A stretch of 64,000 nt of DNA from Chitinophaga oryzae (lineage in GTDB: Bacteria; Bacteroidota; Bacteroidia; Chitinophagales; Chitinophagaceae). The translations under genes and the position numbers were made by a program. This document shows, piece by piece, positions 18,970-28,995 of the stretch (position 1 is its first letter; every line of letters begins with the position of its first letter). The notes below the pieces were generated by a model. The model was not told the DNA's origin and did no database searches. It saw only the letters and a program-made list of their open reading frames with translations. Where the stretch lies: contig NZ_CP051204.2 of NCBI RefSeq assembly GCF_012516375.2, positions 7,006,001 through 7,070,000 on the forward strand, read 5' to 3'.

Positions 18970-21084
18970 CTACTTCGCCAGCTTCAGGAAAAACGCGTAT
19001 TCCAGCGCTACTTCCTTCAACGCTTCAAACCGCCCGGAAGCGCCGCCGTGGCCGGCTTCCATATTCGTATGCAGTAACAGCATATTGTGGTCTGTTTTCA
19101 GTTCCCGCAGTTTGGCCACCCATTTGGCAGGCTCCCAGTATTGTACCTGCGAATCGTGCAGACCGGTAGTGACCAGCATATTGGGATAGTCTTTGGCAGT
19201 CACGTTATCGTACGGTGAATACGATTTCATGTACTCATAGGAATCTTTGTTCTTAGGATTGCCCCATTCATCGAATTCGCCGGTGGTGAGCGGAATGCTT
19301 TCATCCAGCATGGTCGTCACCACATCCACGAACGGCACCGCTGCCACTACGCCGTGGAACAGCTCGGGCCGCATATTTATTACCGCGCCCATCAGCAGGC
19401 CACCGGCGCTGCCGCCCATAGCGTATAACTGGCCCGGGTTGGTGTAGTTTTGTTTTACGAGAAAATCGGCGCAGTCGATGAAGTCGGTAAACGTGTTTTT
19501 CTTCTTGAACATCTTGCCATCTTCATACCACTGGCGTCCCATCTCCTGCCCGCCACGTACGTGCGCTATTGCGAAAGCAAAGCCACGGTCCAGCAGGCTG
19601 ATCCTGTTGGAGCTGAAGCCGGCATCGATGCTGTTGCCGTAGGAACCGTATCCGTAGAGCAACAATGGCGCTTTCCCGTTTTTGTGGAAATCTTTTTTAT
19701 AGACTATGGAAATGGGCACTTTGGTACCGTCTGTAGCGGTGGCCATCAGCCTTTCGGTGGTATAGTTTTTCGGATCGTAGCCGCCCAGTACTTCCTGCTG
19801 GCGCTTCAGTTCCTGCTTGCCGGTTTCCATGTTGTAGTCATACACGGAATTGGGCGTGATCATGGAAGTATAGTGGTAGCGCAGCTCTTTGCTGTCCATT
19901 TCCGGGTTGTTGCCCAGGTAGGCGTCGTATGCCGGTTCTGCGAAAGTGAGGTATTTGTCCTGGTGTGTTTTATCGTTGATCACACGGATCTGGGTAAGAC
20001 CGTTTTTTCTCTCTTCCAGCACCATGTAGTCCTTGAACACGTCCATGCCGGACAACAGCACGTCGCTGCGGTGCGGAATGACTTCTTTCCAGTGATCTCG
20101 GCCGGTCTTGTCCAGTGGCGTTTCCATCAGCCGGAAGTTCAGTGCGTTCCAGTTGGTGATGATGTAAAACTTATCGTCTTTATGATCGATGTCGTACAAC
20201 ATGTCTTTGGTGCGCGGCTGAAACACGGTGAAAGCACCATCGGGTTTGGAGGCGTCGAGCACGCGGCTTTCGGACGAAAGAGTGCTGCCGCTGTGGATAA
20301 TGATGTATTTACCGGATTTTGTTTTCTGTAAACTGAGGCTGAACGTTTCGTCTTTCTCGTGGTATACTTCTTTGTCCGCGTTGTTGCCCAGTACGTGTTT
20401 CATGATACGGTCGGCCCTTAGGGTAACGGTATCCTTGCGACTGTAGAAGAATGTTTTGTTATCGTTGGCCCAGCAGGAACCGCCGGTTGTTTCGGTGATG
20501 GCGTCGGCAAAGACTTCTCCTGTTTCCAGGTTCTTTACGTGGATGGTATAACGGCGACGGCTAACCGTATCGATGCCGTAGGCCAGCAGTTTGGTATCGG
20601 GGCTGACGCTCAGTCCTGTTACGGCGCAGTAGGTATGTCCCACGGCGAGGTCGTTGACATTGAGGATGATTTCCTCTTCCGCCTCGAGGCTGCCTTTTTT
20701 ACGGCAGTAGATGGGATACTCTTTTCCTTTTTCAAAACGGGAGTAGTAGTAATACCCGTTTTTGAGATAGGGCACGCTCATATCCGTTTCCTTGATGCGG
20801 CCTTTCATCTCTTCAAACAGTTTGGTCCGCAGTTCCTTTTCGGGGGCCATTACAGAGTCGAGGTAGGCATTTTCGGCGGTTAGCCAAGACAGTACTTTGG
20901 GATCTTCCCGGTTGTTCATCCAGTAGTAGTTGTCGATCCTGGTGTCACCATGTATCGTTAGTTCTTTCGGTATCTTTTCCGCAACTGGTGGCTGGAAGTT
21001 CTCCTGATTGTTCATATTTTTTTTCTTTTCTTGACAAGACATTAACACTATTCCTGCGAGTACAAGTAAACTTACCTTCTTCAT
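18970..21084 (-). CDS. S9 family prolyl oligopeptidase/oligopeptidase B lipoprotein
   Basis: Cleaves oligopeptides after Pro or basic residues. The 704-residue protein starts with a lipoprotein signal (MKKVSLLVLAGIVLMSC), then the beta-propeller (about 60-430), then the alpha/beta-hydrolase domain with the triad Ser559 in GGSAGG, Asp644 and His679 in EAGHGG. Sequence style (RGGQEMGRQWYEDGK, DWxxFxD-like FTDFIDCADFLV) is closest to oligopeptidase B (PtrB), so basic-residue specificity is more likely than Pro. Lipidation places it in the envelope, unlike cytosolic E. coli PtrB. Confidence 0.9.
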   Translation of the reverse strand: MKKVSLLVLAGIVLMSCQEKKKNMNNQENFQPPVAEKIPKELTIHGDTRIDNYYWMNNREDPKVLSWLTAENAYLDSVMAPEKELRTKLFEEMKGRIKETDMSVPYLKNGYYYYSRFEKGKEYPIYCRKKGSLEAEEEIILNVNDLAVGHTYCAVTGLSVSPDTKLLAYGIDTVSRRRYTIHVKNLETGEVFADAITETTGGSCWANDNKTFFYSRKDTVTLRADRIMKHVLGNNADKEVYHEKDETFSLSLQKTKSGKYIIIHSGSTLSSESRVLDASKPDGAFTVFQPRTKDMLYDIDHKDDKFYIITNWNALNFRLMETPLDKTGRDHWKEVIPHRSDVLLSGMDVFKDYMVLEERKNGLTQIRVINDKTHQDKYLTFAEPAYDAYLGNNPEMDSKELRYHYTSMITPNSVYDYNMETGKQELKRQQEVLGGYDPKNYTTERLMATATDGTKVPISIVYKKDFHKNGKAPLLLYGYGSYGNSIDAGFSSNRISLLDRGFAFAIAHVRGGQEMGRQWYEDGKMFKKKNTFTDFIDCADFLVKQNYTNPGQLYAMGGSAGGLLMGAVINMRPELFHGVVAAVPFVDVVTTMLDESIPLTTGEFDEWGNPKNKDSYEYMKSYSPYDNVTAKDYPNMLVTTGLHDSQVQYWEPAKWVAKLRELKTDHNMLLLHTNMEAGHGGASGRFEALKEVALEYAFFLKLAK

Positions 21085-21135
21085 GTAAAACAGGTTTTAC
21101 TCAATTTAAGCAATTGCGGCCGATATTTTCCGCAT

Positions 21136-21167
21136 AAAAAAGCGCCATGGAAAGATTGCCATGACGC
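21136..21167 (-). terminator. Terminator after the Gfo/Idh/MocA gene
   Basis: Nine-bp stem with one mismatch (21142-21150 with 21159-21167), followed on the minus strand by six T. Confidence 0.75.
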
Positions 21168-21202
21168 CCGTATACTGAACATGTTTTTGCCCCTGATGCT
21201 GA

Positions 21203-22591
21203 CTAAGCTATTACGCGCATTTTGACCGGGTCCCAGCGGAGCATTTTTTTGCTGAAGTAGCTCTGGTTCGTTACCAGGGCCGGTCCGGCGGCGCGCAGGC
21301 CGAAGGTGGCGTCTTCCACTACGGTCTTGCCTGTACGCATGGATTCAAAGAAATTTTTGAAGTGGTCCAGGCGGTCGTCATATCCTGAGGGCGCAGCATA
21401 GTTGCTGGTCGTTTCCACTGCTTTGCCCTTATTGCCGCCGTAATGGGCGTTATAGTCTTTCACAAACTCCGCCTGTTGTTTTTCAGAGAAAGTGCGGAAG
21501 GTATCCCAACCGCCATAGCCGGGTGCTTCGGGCAGTTTATGTTTTTTGATTTTAAAGTCGTTCCATCCAATTTCCATCACGCCGTCGGTGCCGATCAGGC
21601 GGGTGTATTCACCGCCGCCGCTGCCGTCGGCAAAGTTCACGCGGAGGGTCATCTGGAAGGCCGGATGTTCTTTGGTTTCAGGGTAGTCGAAAATCGCGAC
21701 CACTACGTCCGGCACGTCGCGGCCGTCTTTCCATTGCGACAGGCTGCCGCTGGCGTAGATGCTGGTAGGACCGAGTGAACCGGTGATAAAGTGCAGGCCG
21801 GAGATCAGGTGTACGAAAAGGTCGCCGGGGATGCCGGTGCCATATGCCTGGTAGTTGCGCCAGCGGAAAAAACGTTTGGCGTCGAAAGGCACTTTAGCGG
21901 TATCCTTCAGGAAGGTGTCAAAGTCCACCGTGGCGGGAGAAGCGTCTGTAGGAATGGAGTACTGCCAGGCGCCGAGTGCGCTGTGGCGGTCCATCCGTGC
22001 TTCCACCACGTTCAGCTGACCGATTTCACCGGCCTGGTAACGTTTACGCGCCTCCGCCAGGGCGATGCTGCTCACCCGCTGGCTGCCTACCTGGAACACG
22101 GCTTTGGTACGCTGCTGGGTGGCAATCACTTTATGCCCTTCTTCCACCTGCTGTACCATGGGTTTCTCGCAATAGACTGCTTTACCTGCTTCCATGGCGG
22201 CGATGGAGATGGTGTCGTGCCAGTGGTCGGGCGTAGCCACGATAATGGCGTCGATGTCTTTGCGTTGCAGCAGTTCGCGGTAGTCGCGGGTGGTGAATAT
22301 GTTGGAGCCGTAGACCTCTTTTACACGGTCCAGGTGGCCGGTGTACAGGTCGGCTGCCGCCACGAATTCCACGCCTGGTACCTTGATGGCCGTATCCACG
22401 TCGCCAAAGCCCATGATGCCCATGCCTACGCAGGCCAGGCGGATCTTGTCGTTAGCGGAAAATGGCTGTTCCGGTTGCAGGAGGGTCACCGGTCCGTTTT
22501 CCCGGCCAAGGGCCGCCAGCTGGCCGATGCCCAGCAGCGCCGCAGTGCTGCCAATGTGTTTGATAAACTTCCTACGGGATTGGTCTGACAT
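21203..22591 (-). CDS. Tat-exported Gfo/Idh/MocA family oxidoreductase
   Basis: A 462-residue NAD(P)-dependent dehydrogenase-like protein. The N-terminus SRRKFIKHIGSTAALLGIG is a twin-arginine signal, so it is exported folded with its cofactor. The Rossmann domain begins at IRLACVGMGIMGFGD, and the conserved EKPMV segment (VYCEKPMV) of the family is present, followed by the C-terminal beta-sheet domain. Substrates of exported members are usually sugars or glycosides. I chose the ATG at 22591 (MSDQSRRKF), because upstream in-frame residues would hide the Tat motif. Confidence 0.88.
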   Translation of the reverse strand: MSDQSRRKFIKHIGSTAALLGIGQLAALGRENGPVTLLQPEQPFSANDKIRLACVGMGIMGFGDVDTAIKVPGVEFVAAADLYTGHLDRVKEVYGSNIFTTRDYRELLQRKDIDAIIVATPDHWHDTISIAAMEAGKAVYCEKPMVQQVEEGHKVIATQQRTKAVFQVGSQRVSSIALAEARKRYQAGEIGQLNVVEARMDRHSALGAWQYSIPTDASPATVDFDTFLKDTAKVPFDAKRFFRWRNYQAYGTGIPGDLFVHLISGLHFITGSLGPTSIYASGSLSQWKDGRDVPDVVVAIFDYPETKEHPAFQMTLRVNFADGSGGGEYTRLIGTDGVMEIGWNDFKIKKHKLPEAPGYGGWDTFRTFSEKQQAEFVKDYNAHYGGNKGKAVETTSNYAAPSGYDDRLDHFKNFFESMRTGKTVVEDATFGLRAAGPALVTNQSYFSKKMLRWDPVKMRVIA

Positions 22592-22829
22592 ATAGCAATA
22601 GGATTTTAATAAGATTTCAAAAGAAGCTCTATGATAATAAAAAATATCAGCAATCATAGATCCGAATTATGAGCGGTCAATAAGATATTTTGATGGCCTG
22701 CTAAAACGCTTCAGCGTGTTTGCGGAAACTTAATACAAACTTCATAATTCCTTCATAAAGACTTAACGGCCTCTATGGTGCTACAGTGCTGGAAGAACGG
22801 TTATTTCGCCCCCGACAAAACCAGTCTGT

Positions 22830-25604
22830 ATGAAGATATTTTTACCACTGCTCCTCTTTATCATGTCGGGATTTTGCGCTCTGGCGCAAACAACCACCGG
22901 CGTGAAAGGGACCGTAACCGACAAACAAACAGGGCAACCGCTGACAGGGGCAGCGGTAAAGCTGAAAAATGAACATTATACCGTCAGCGGCACCACCGGC
23001 CTGGACGGCAGTTTCGTTTTCCGCAACGTACCTGCGGGTGACTATGAAATCAAAGTGAAGGACCTCGGGCATCATGAAGTGGAAAAGAAAATCCGTTGCG
23101 AAGGACAGGTAAGCACCCTGAACATCGAAATGGAATCCAAAGACGTAGCGCTGAAAACACTGACCGTCACCGGCAAAGGAGACAAAGGCAGCGAAAAAAG
23201 CGCCCTGAAAACGGTGCAGAAAGCGGATATGGTGCTGAACGCCGTATCAGCCGCCGCTATACAGGTATCCCCCGACATCACCATCGCCAACGTTATGCAA
23301 CGTATCTCCGGCGTATCCCTGGAACGCAGCAACAACGGCGACGGCCAGTACGCTATCATCCGCGGTATGGATAAAAGATACCAGTACACCCTGATCAACG
23401 GTATCAAAATCCCCAGCCCGGACAACAAAAACAGGTACGTTCCCCTCGATATCTTCCCGGCCGACCTGATAGACCGCCTCGAGGTATACAAAGCCATTAC
23501 CCCCAATATGGAAGGCGATGCCATCGGCGGCGCCACCAACATGGTAATGAAAGACGCACCGAAACATTTTATGCTGAATGCCAATGCAGCTATCGGTTAC
23601 GCACAAACGCTGTTCGACAACGACTTCACCCGTTTCAGCAGCAGCGGCTCCACCAAAACCTCCCCGCGTCTTCGCAACGGCAATAACTTCGAAGCCAGTC
23701 TCAGCGATTTCACCAACAACCCGCTGCATCTCAATACCGGCAAAGCCCCGGTAGCCAGCGTGTTTGGCATCAGCGCCGGCGGCCGCAGCAAAAACGGGAA
23801 ACTGGGCGCCATCGCAGGCATCAGCTATCAGAATACTTACCGTTCCAATCAATCCCTGTACCTGCAGACAGAAGTAGATAAAAACAACAACGAACCAGCT
23901 TTCACCGCGGCTAAAAACAGGCAGTATTCCATCCAGCAGCAACGGGCAGGCATGCACGCCAAAGTGGATTACCAGTTCAACGACGACCAGCAGCTGTCCT
24001 TATACGCCGCTTATATGAACCTCGGCCAGAACCTGTTCCGTTTCAGTTCAGACACCAGCCTTGAACTGGGCCGCACGATACCGGGTTCCGGCAGGGTAAG
24101 CAACAACTATCGCAGTGAGCGCAGCGTGCAGCAAATCAGCAACTTCACCTTACAGGGCCACCACAAACTGGCGGACCACCTGCATATGAACTGGTCGGCC
24201 GCGTATTCCAAAGCCACCGCCAACGTACCTGACCGCACCGAACTGCATGTAAGCACCGGCGTCACACCGCAGAAAGACAATACACTTAAACAGGAACCTG
24301 TGCTGCTGGATGCGCTGGGCGGCGTTACCCACGAATGGACCCGCAACTCAGACCAGGACAAAAGCGGTTATCTCAATTTCGTTTATACCCCTAAAATCGG
24401 CGGTATCAAAACGGAGATCTCCGTAGGCGGCATGTACCGCAACAAACAGCGTCATAGCTACTACGACAAATACGTTCTCCGTCCGGACTCCACTACACAA
24501 CACTTCAATGGCGATATCGACGCGCATAAACTCTCCCTGTTTAACAGGTTAGGCGCGCCTGACGATGCGTTGAACTATGATTTTACCGAAAACGTGGGCG
24601 CCTATTACGGCCAGGTGAAATTCCAGATCGGCCGCCTGCAAACCCTCGCCGGCGTGAGAGTAGAGCATACCAAAGCGCTCTGGGAATCTGCCGTACCATC
24701 TACCGTGGAAGGTAAAACAGGGACCATTAAATACGTGGACGTGCTGCCAGGCATCCACTTCAAATATATGCCGGACAGCAAGCGGAACATCCGTCTCTCC
24801 TACTACTCTGCCATCAGCCGCCCCGGTTTTTATGAAACTATTCCTCACCGCGGCGGAGATCCTGACCAGGACTATGACGAAGTGGGTAACCCTTTCCTGA
24901 AAAGAGCCACCTCCAATAACTTCGACCTGCGTTACGAGTACTTCCCGAAAGCGCTGGATGAACTGCTGGCAGGCATTTTCTACAAACGGATCAAAGACCC
25001 GATTGAATCGGCACTCGTACAAAACGGCCGCAGCATCAACCTCATGAGCGGCAACTTCGGTACTGCCACCAACTATGGTTTTGAGCTGGAAGCCGCCAAG
25101 TATATCCGTAAATTCGGCATACGCCTGAACTATACCTACACCAACTCTTCTATCACCAGCAACAAAATGCAGTGGTACCGGGAAGACAACGGTAACATCA
25201 CCCAGAAAACCGTTAACCAGGAACGTCCTTTACAAGGGCAGTCCAAACATATCGGCAACCTCTCCCTGCTGTACAAGGACGCTCATGCAGGCTTCGATGC
25301 ACAGCTGGCGATGGTATATACCGGCGAACGTATCGACATCGTTTCCCAGTTTTATAACAACGATATCTGGCAGAAAGGTTTCGTGCAGCTGGATTTTTCC
25401 ACAGAGAAAAGAGTCTGGAAAAAACTGTACGCATACGCTAAAGTGGGCAACCTGCTGAACACACCGTATGAGCTGTTCATCAAGAGCCCCAACACGGAAA
25501 AGTCCGCTGCCGGTGTACCGGAACAGGTGGTGGGCAAAAATTTATTCGTTCGCAAAAACACCTACGGCCAGACCTACCTGCTGGGCCTCCGCTTCAAACT
25601 CTAA
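22830..25604 (+). CDS. TonB-dependent outer-membrane receptor
   Basis: The 924-residue protein has a signal peptide (MKIFLPLLLFIMSGFCALAQ), a carboxypeptidase-regulatory-like domain (GVKGTVTDKQTGQPLTGAAV, about 22-105), a plug domain (about 150-250; IIRGMDKRYQYTLINGIKIPS and GGATNMV) and a long beta-barrel ending with aromatic-rich YLLGLRFKL. It would import a ligand across the outer membrane using TonB. It is followed 12 nt later by a beta-helix lipoprotein and then a phytase, so the ligand may be a phosphate ester or a product of phytate cleavage; this is inference from neighbours. It has no SusD partner. Confidence 0.93.
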   Translation: MKIFLPLLLFIMSGFCALAQTTTGVKGTVTDKQTGQPLTGAAVKLKNEHYTVSGTTGLDGSFVFRNVPAGDYEIKVKDLGHHEVEKKIRCEGQVSTLNIEMESKDVALKTLTVTGKGDKGSEKSALKTVQKADMVLNAVSAAAIQVSPDITIANVMQRISGVSLERSNNGDGQYAIIRGMDKRYQYTLINGIKIPSPDNKNRYVPLDIFPADLIDRLEVYKAITPNMEGDAIGGATNMVMKDAPKHFMLNANAAIGYAQTLFDNDFTRFSSSGSTKTSPRLRNGNNFEASLSDFTNNPLHLNTGKAPVASVFGISAGGRSKNGKLGAIAGISYQNTYRSNQSLYLQTEVDKNNNEPAFTAAKNRQYSIQQQRAGMHAKVDYQFNDDQQLSLYAAYMNLGQNLFRFSSDTSLELGRTIPGSGRVSNNYRSERSVQQISNFTLQGHHKLADHLHMNWSAAYSKATANVPDRTELHVSTGVTPQKDNTLKQEPVLLDALGGVTHEWTRNSDQDKSGYLNFVYTPKIGGIKTEISVGGMYRNKQRHSYYDKYVLRPDSTTQHFNGDIDAHKLSLFNRLGAPDDALNYDFTENVGAYYGQVKFQIGRLQTLAGVRVEHTKALWESAVPSTVEGKTGTIKYVDVLPGIHFKYMPDSKRNIRLSYYSAISRPGFYETIPHRGGDPDQDYDEVGNPFLKRATSNNFDLRYEYFPKALDELLAGIFYKRIKDPIESALVQNGRSINLMSGNFGTATNYGFELEAAKYIRKFGIRLNYTYTNSSITSNKMQWYREDNGNITQKTVNQERPLQGQSKHIGNLSLLYKDAHAGFDAQLAMVYTGERIDIVSQFYNNDIWQKGFVQLDFSTEKRVWKKLYAYAKVGNLLNTPYELFIKSPNTEKSAAGVPEQVVGKNLFVRKNTYGQTYLLGLRFKL

Positions 25605-25616
25605 AATCTTACGAAC

Positions 25617-26981
25617 ATGAAATTACATCACTATATACTTGCCGCAGCCACCGGCGCCCTCTTCACCTCCTGCCATAAAGAGGCGGAGGTGACGATCTCC
25701 AAACCGGTCATCACCCCCAGCAAACCTATTACTTCCGATACTTTATCCGGCAGTATCCAGGGCACGCTGTTAGCCGGCAAAACATACTATTTCGCTACCG
25801 ATATCACCATCAACGATGGCGATACCCTCTTCATGCAAAGCGGTGTTAAACTCATCGCTCTCGGCGACGGCAGCAGCCAGCTGAAAAGCCCGCAGATCAC
25901 CGTCAACGGCAGCTTTATCAGTCTCGGTACCAAAGAAGCGCCTAACTACATCACCGTCTCAGAAAACCTGCGTACCAGCGACAACGCTTTCAAAGGTATC
26001 TGGGGTGGTATCCAGTGTACGCACGCCAAAGACAAACAAGGCGGCGACCTTATCCTGAAATGGACCCATGTTGAATTTGCCGGCGGCCCGGTGGCTATCG
26101 GTAATGATGTGTATAAAGCCGGTGATCCGCGGTACATGATCTATTTCGCCAATGTAGACAAAAACTTCATCCTGGAAGACTGCTGGATCAGGGGCAGCAA
26201 AGACGATGCTATCCGTACGGATGGCGGCCGTATCAGCATCCTGCGCAACACGTTTGAGATGTGCGGTGAAAAAGGCGGCGAAGCGCTGAACATGAAATCA
26301 GGCACCATCGGCGATGTGGCTTATAATGTTGCTATCGGCACTGCTACCAACGCTTTCAAAGTATCCAACTCCGGTGACAAGACCACGCAGGCCAACGTGT
26401 ATATCTACAACAACACCATGATCAACTGCGGCTTCCGCCAAACCAAAGAAGGCCGCGGCGGTGGTATCAACTTCGAAGCGTTCGCCAAAGGAAAAGCATT
26501 CAACAATCTCTTCATCAACTGCCGCGTAAGCCTGCGCGTAGTCGGCGGCGCCGGCACCGGCGCGGACCTGGCCAACCTTACGTACGGCAACAACCTGTTT
26601 TACGGCAACGCCCCTACGCTGGTTAACCAGTTCTACGCTACCGACGGAGTTGCTGTTTTCACACCTACTGACATTCATGGAGAAATCAAACAAAACAACC
26701 CTGTTTTCTATGCTTATGATGTAGATCAGTTTGATTACACTACCTTAGGAGGTACCGTGAAGGCGCCGCCGGTGAGCTGGAAACAACAGCCATTAGCATT
26801 ATTGCAGCAAGGCGCCTCCAACTTCCGCGTGAAGCCCGCTTCACCGGCCGTAGGCAAAGGCAACAGCCAGTTTGCCCCGATGAACGCCACCACCATCAAG
26901 ACCGAAGCTGCTGCCGATGTAACACGTCCCGGCAAAGACATAGGCGCCTATCAGCAGGATGGCAGCGGAAACCAGCACTAA
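25617..26981 (+). CDS. Beta-helix-like lipoprotein, hypothetical
   Basis: A 454-residue lipoprotein (signal MKLHHYILAAATGALFTSC). The body has the short repeating strands and Asn/Gly turns of a right-handed parallel beta-helix (for example NTFEMCGEKGGEALNMKSG and YNVAIGTATNAFKVSNSG), and ends with a Pro-rich tail. I do not recognise a catalytic motif. It is in an apparent operon with the TonB receptor and the phytase, so it may be a surface-exposed accessory binding or cleaving protein of that uptake system. Confidence 0.8.
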   Translation: MKLHHYILAAATGALFTSCHKEAEVTISKPVITPSKPITSDTLSGSIQGTLLAGKTYYFATDITINDGDTLFMQSGVKLIALGDGSSQLKSPQITVNGSFISLGTKEAPNYITVSENLRTSDNAFKGIWGGIQCTHAKDKQGGDLILKWTHVEFAGGPVAIGNDVYKAGDPRYMIYFANVDKNFILEDCWIRGSKDDAIRTDGGRISILRNTFEMCGEKGGEALNMKSGTIGDVAYNVAIGTATNAFKVSNSGDKTTQANVYIYNNTMINCGFRQTKEGRGGGINFEAFAKGKAFNNLFINCRVSLRVVGGAGTGADLANLTYGNNLFYGNAPTLVNQFYATDGVAVFTPTDIHGEIKQNNPVFYAYDVDQFDYTTLGGTVKAPPVSWKQQPLALLQQGASNFRVKPASPAVGKGNSQFAPMNATTIKTEAAADVTRPGKDIGAYQQDGSGNQH

Positions 26982-27056
26982 TTGGGTTATTTGGTTATTT
27001 TTTTATTTGGTTATTGGATTTACGGATTTCGGAATTTTTTGATTTTGGGATTTTAT
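26982..27056 (+). repeat. Low-complexity intergenic repeat (ATTTGGTTATT/GATTTACGGAT family)
   Basis: A T/G-rich stretch made of repeated TTATTTGG units followed by GATTTACGGAT and GGAATTTTTTGATTTTGGGAT. The 11-mer GATTTACGGAT recurs at 41158-41168. It lies between the beta-helix lipoprotein and phytase genes. Confidence 0.6.
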
Positions 27057-28097
27057 ATGAGATATAGAAGAATCGTAGCGGTGGCCGGCATCATTGCCGG
27101 CTTCACTGCCTGCAACAATAAACAACACAAGTCCATTCCCCCGGCGGCTGCCGATGCGGTAAAGCCGGTGGCAGTTACGCCGGCCACCCAATACGACAGC
27201 GATGACCCGGCTATCTGGATCAATAGGGCAGACAGCAGCAAAAGCCTTATCATCGGCACCGATAAAAATACCGACGGCGCGTTGTATGTGTACAATCTGG
27301 ATGGTCAGATCGTGAAGAAAATAGGTGGCCTGAAACGCCCTAACAACGTGGATATCGCCTATGGCCTGCTGCTGAACAACCAGCCGGTGGACATTGCCGT
27401 GACGACGGAGCGCGAAACCAATAAACTGCGCATCTACCGGTTGCCCGATATGGAGCCTGTCGACAATGGCGGGCTGGAAGTATTTGCCGGCGAAGAAGAG
27501 CGCGGCCCTATGGGCATCAGCCTGTATACCCGCCCGGCAGACAAGGCTATTTTCGCCATCGTCAGCCGCAAATCCGGCCCGGCGCAGGGTTACCTGTGGC
27601 AATACCAGTTGACCGGCAACGGCAAAGGACAAGTAACGGGAACGGTTGTACGTAAATTTGGCGCTTACAGCGGCAAAAAGGAAATAGAGAGCGTAGCGGT
27701 GGACAATGAGCTGGGGTATGTGTATTATTCCGACGAGCAAACGGGCGTTCGCCGTTACTATGCAGATCCTGCGCGTGGCGACCAGGAGCTGGCGTTGTTT
27801 GGCAGCGGCGATTTCAAGGCCGACAATGAAGGCATCAGTATTTATAAAACGGGGGACAGTACGGGTTATATCCTCGTATCTGACCAGGAGGCCAACAGTT
27901 TTAATATTTACCGCCGGGAGGCCGCGCAGCCGGTATTACTGGCGAAGATACCGGTAGCTGCTATTAACAGTGACGGGTCCGATGTGGTGAATGTGAACCT
28001 GGGCCCGAAATATCCGCAGGGTATTTTTGTGGTGATGAGTACGGATAAGACATTCCACCTGTACGACTGGCGTGATATTGCCGGGAGGATTAAATAG
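27057..28097 (+). CDS. Beta-propeller phytase lipoprotein
   Basis: Hydrolyses phosphate from myo-inositol hexakisphosphate with Ca2+. The 346-residue protein has a lipoprotein signal (MRYRRIVAVAGIIAGFTAC), then the propeller with family segments YDSDDPAIWIN, IIGTDKN, GLKRPNNVDI, ERETNKLRIY, GPMGISLY, YYSDEQTGVRRY, DNEGISIY and SDQEANSFNIY, which carry the Asp/Glu calcium ligands. I start at 27057 rather than the TTG at 26982, because the lipoprotein signal begins there. Third gene of the receptor/beta-helix/phytase locus, ended by a strong bidirectional terminator. Confidence 0.92.
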   Translation: MRYRRIVAVAGIIAGFTACNNKQHKSIPPAAADAVKPVAVTPATQYDSDDPAIWINRADSSKSLIIGTDKNTDGALYVYNLDGQIVKKIGGLKRPNNVDIAYGLLLNNQPVDIAVTTERETNKLRIYRLPDMEPVDNGGLEVFAGEEERGPMGISLYTRPADKAIFAIVSRKSGPAQGYLWQYQLTGNGKGQVTGTVVRKFGAYSGKKEIESVAVDNELGYVYYSDEQTGVRRYYADPARGDQELALFGSGDFKADNEGISIYKTGDSTGYILVSDQEANSFNIYRREAAQPVLLAKIPVAAINSDGSDVVNVNLGPKYPQGIFVVMSTDKTFHLYDWRDIAGRIK

Positions 28098-28115
28098 AAG
28101 ATCGTGCAGGCATAA

Positions 28116-28150
28116 AAAAACGGCGCAGGTATGATACCTGCGCCGTTTTT
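28116..28150. terminator. Bidirectional terminator between phytase and sdhB
   Basis: A near-continuous GC-rich palindrome (28121-28145) flanked by seven A and five T, so it can end both convergent transcripts. Confidence 0.9.
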
Positions 28151-28167
28151 GCATTATATAGTCAAGA

Positions 28168-28932
28168 CTATTTCTCAGAACCGAAGCCGGCGCCGATGAA
28201 CTCTCTGTTCAGGCGGGCGATATTGGTGAGGGAGATTTCTTTCGGGCATTCTGCTTCGCAGGCACCGGTGTTGGTACAGCTACCGAAACCTTCCTTATCC
28301 ATCTGGGCTACCATGTTGAGGGCACGGGTATGGCGCTCAGGATCTCCCTGTGGCAGCAATGCCAGCTGGGATACTTTGGCGGATACGAAGAGCATGGCAG
28401 AAGAGTTCTTACATGCTGCTACGCAGGCGCCGCAACCGATACAGGCAGCAGCCGCGAAAGCCAGGTCTGCTTTGTGTTTATCAACAGGGAGGCAGTTGGC
28501 GTCCTGTGCGTTGCCGGTGTTTACAGAGATATAACCACCCGCTTCGATGATACGGTCAAATGCGCGTCTGTCAACGGTGAGGTCTTTCAGTACAGGGAAA
28601 GCGCCTGCTCTCCACGGTTCTACCGTGATGGTATCGCCGTCTTTGAAAGCGCGCATGTGCAGCTGGCAGGTAGTGGTGCCGGCCCAGGGACCGTGTGCCC
28701 GGCCGTTGATGTGCATGGAGCACATACCACAGATACCTTCACGGCAGTCATGGTCGAATGCGATCGGTTCTTTTCCTTCGTTGATCAGTTGCTCGTTCAA
28801 TACGTCAAACATTTCGAGGAAAGACATTTCAGAAGAGATATCTTTTACGGAATATGTTTCAAATCTACCCTGAGCGTTTGTATTTTGTTGTTTCCACACC
28901 TTTAAGGTGAGGTTCATGTTATAATGTTCCAT
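28168..28932 (-). CDS. sdhB: Succinate dehydrogenase/fumarate reductase iron-sulfur subunit
   Basis: Carries electrons from the flavoprotein to the membrane quinone site. Cysteines for the [2Fe-2S] cluster lie in [18 protein letters not shown] with a further Cys in TTCQLHMR; those for the other two clusters are in [18 protein letters not shown] and [16 protein letters not shown]. At 254 aa (249 from the alternative ATG at 28917, MNLTLKVWK) it fits the family. Last gene of sdhC-sdhA-sdhB on the minus strand. Confidence 0.95.
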   Translation of the reverse strand: MEHYNMNLTLKVWKQQNTNAQGRFETYSVKDISSEMSFLEMFDVLNEQLINEGKEPIAFDHDCREGICGMCSMHINGRAHGPWAGTTTCQLHMRAFKDGDTITVEPWRAGAFPVLKDLTVDRRAFDRIIEAGGYISVNTGNAQDANCLPVDKHKADLAFAAAACIGCGACVAACKNSSAMLFVSAKVSQLALLPQGDPERHTRALNMVAQMDKEGFGSCTNTGACEAECPKEISLTNIARLNREFIGAGFGSEK

Positions 28933-28995
28933 ATTCGCTGGACAATTATTTTATTTTACAATCCCGGCCCTTTGTAAAGCAATGGGCCAATACCC

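Noticed and set aside
26982..27056. N-terminal extension of the phytase from the TTG at 26982
   Set aside because: It would place 25 hydrophobic, low-complexity residues before a proper lipoprotein signal; the repeat-like DNA explains the open frame.
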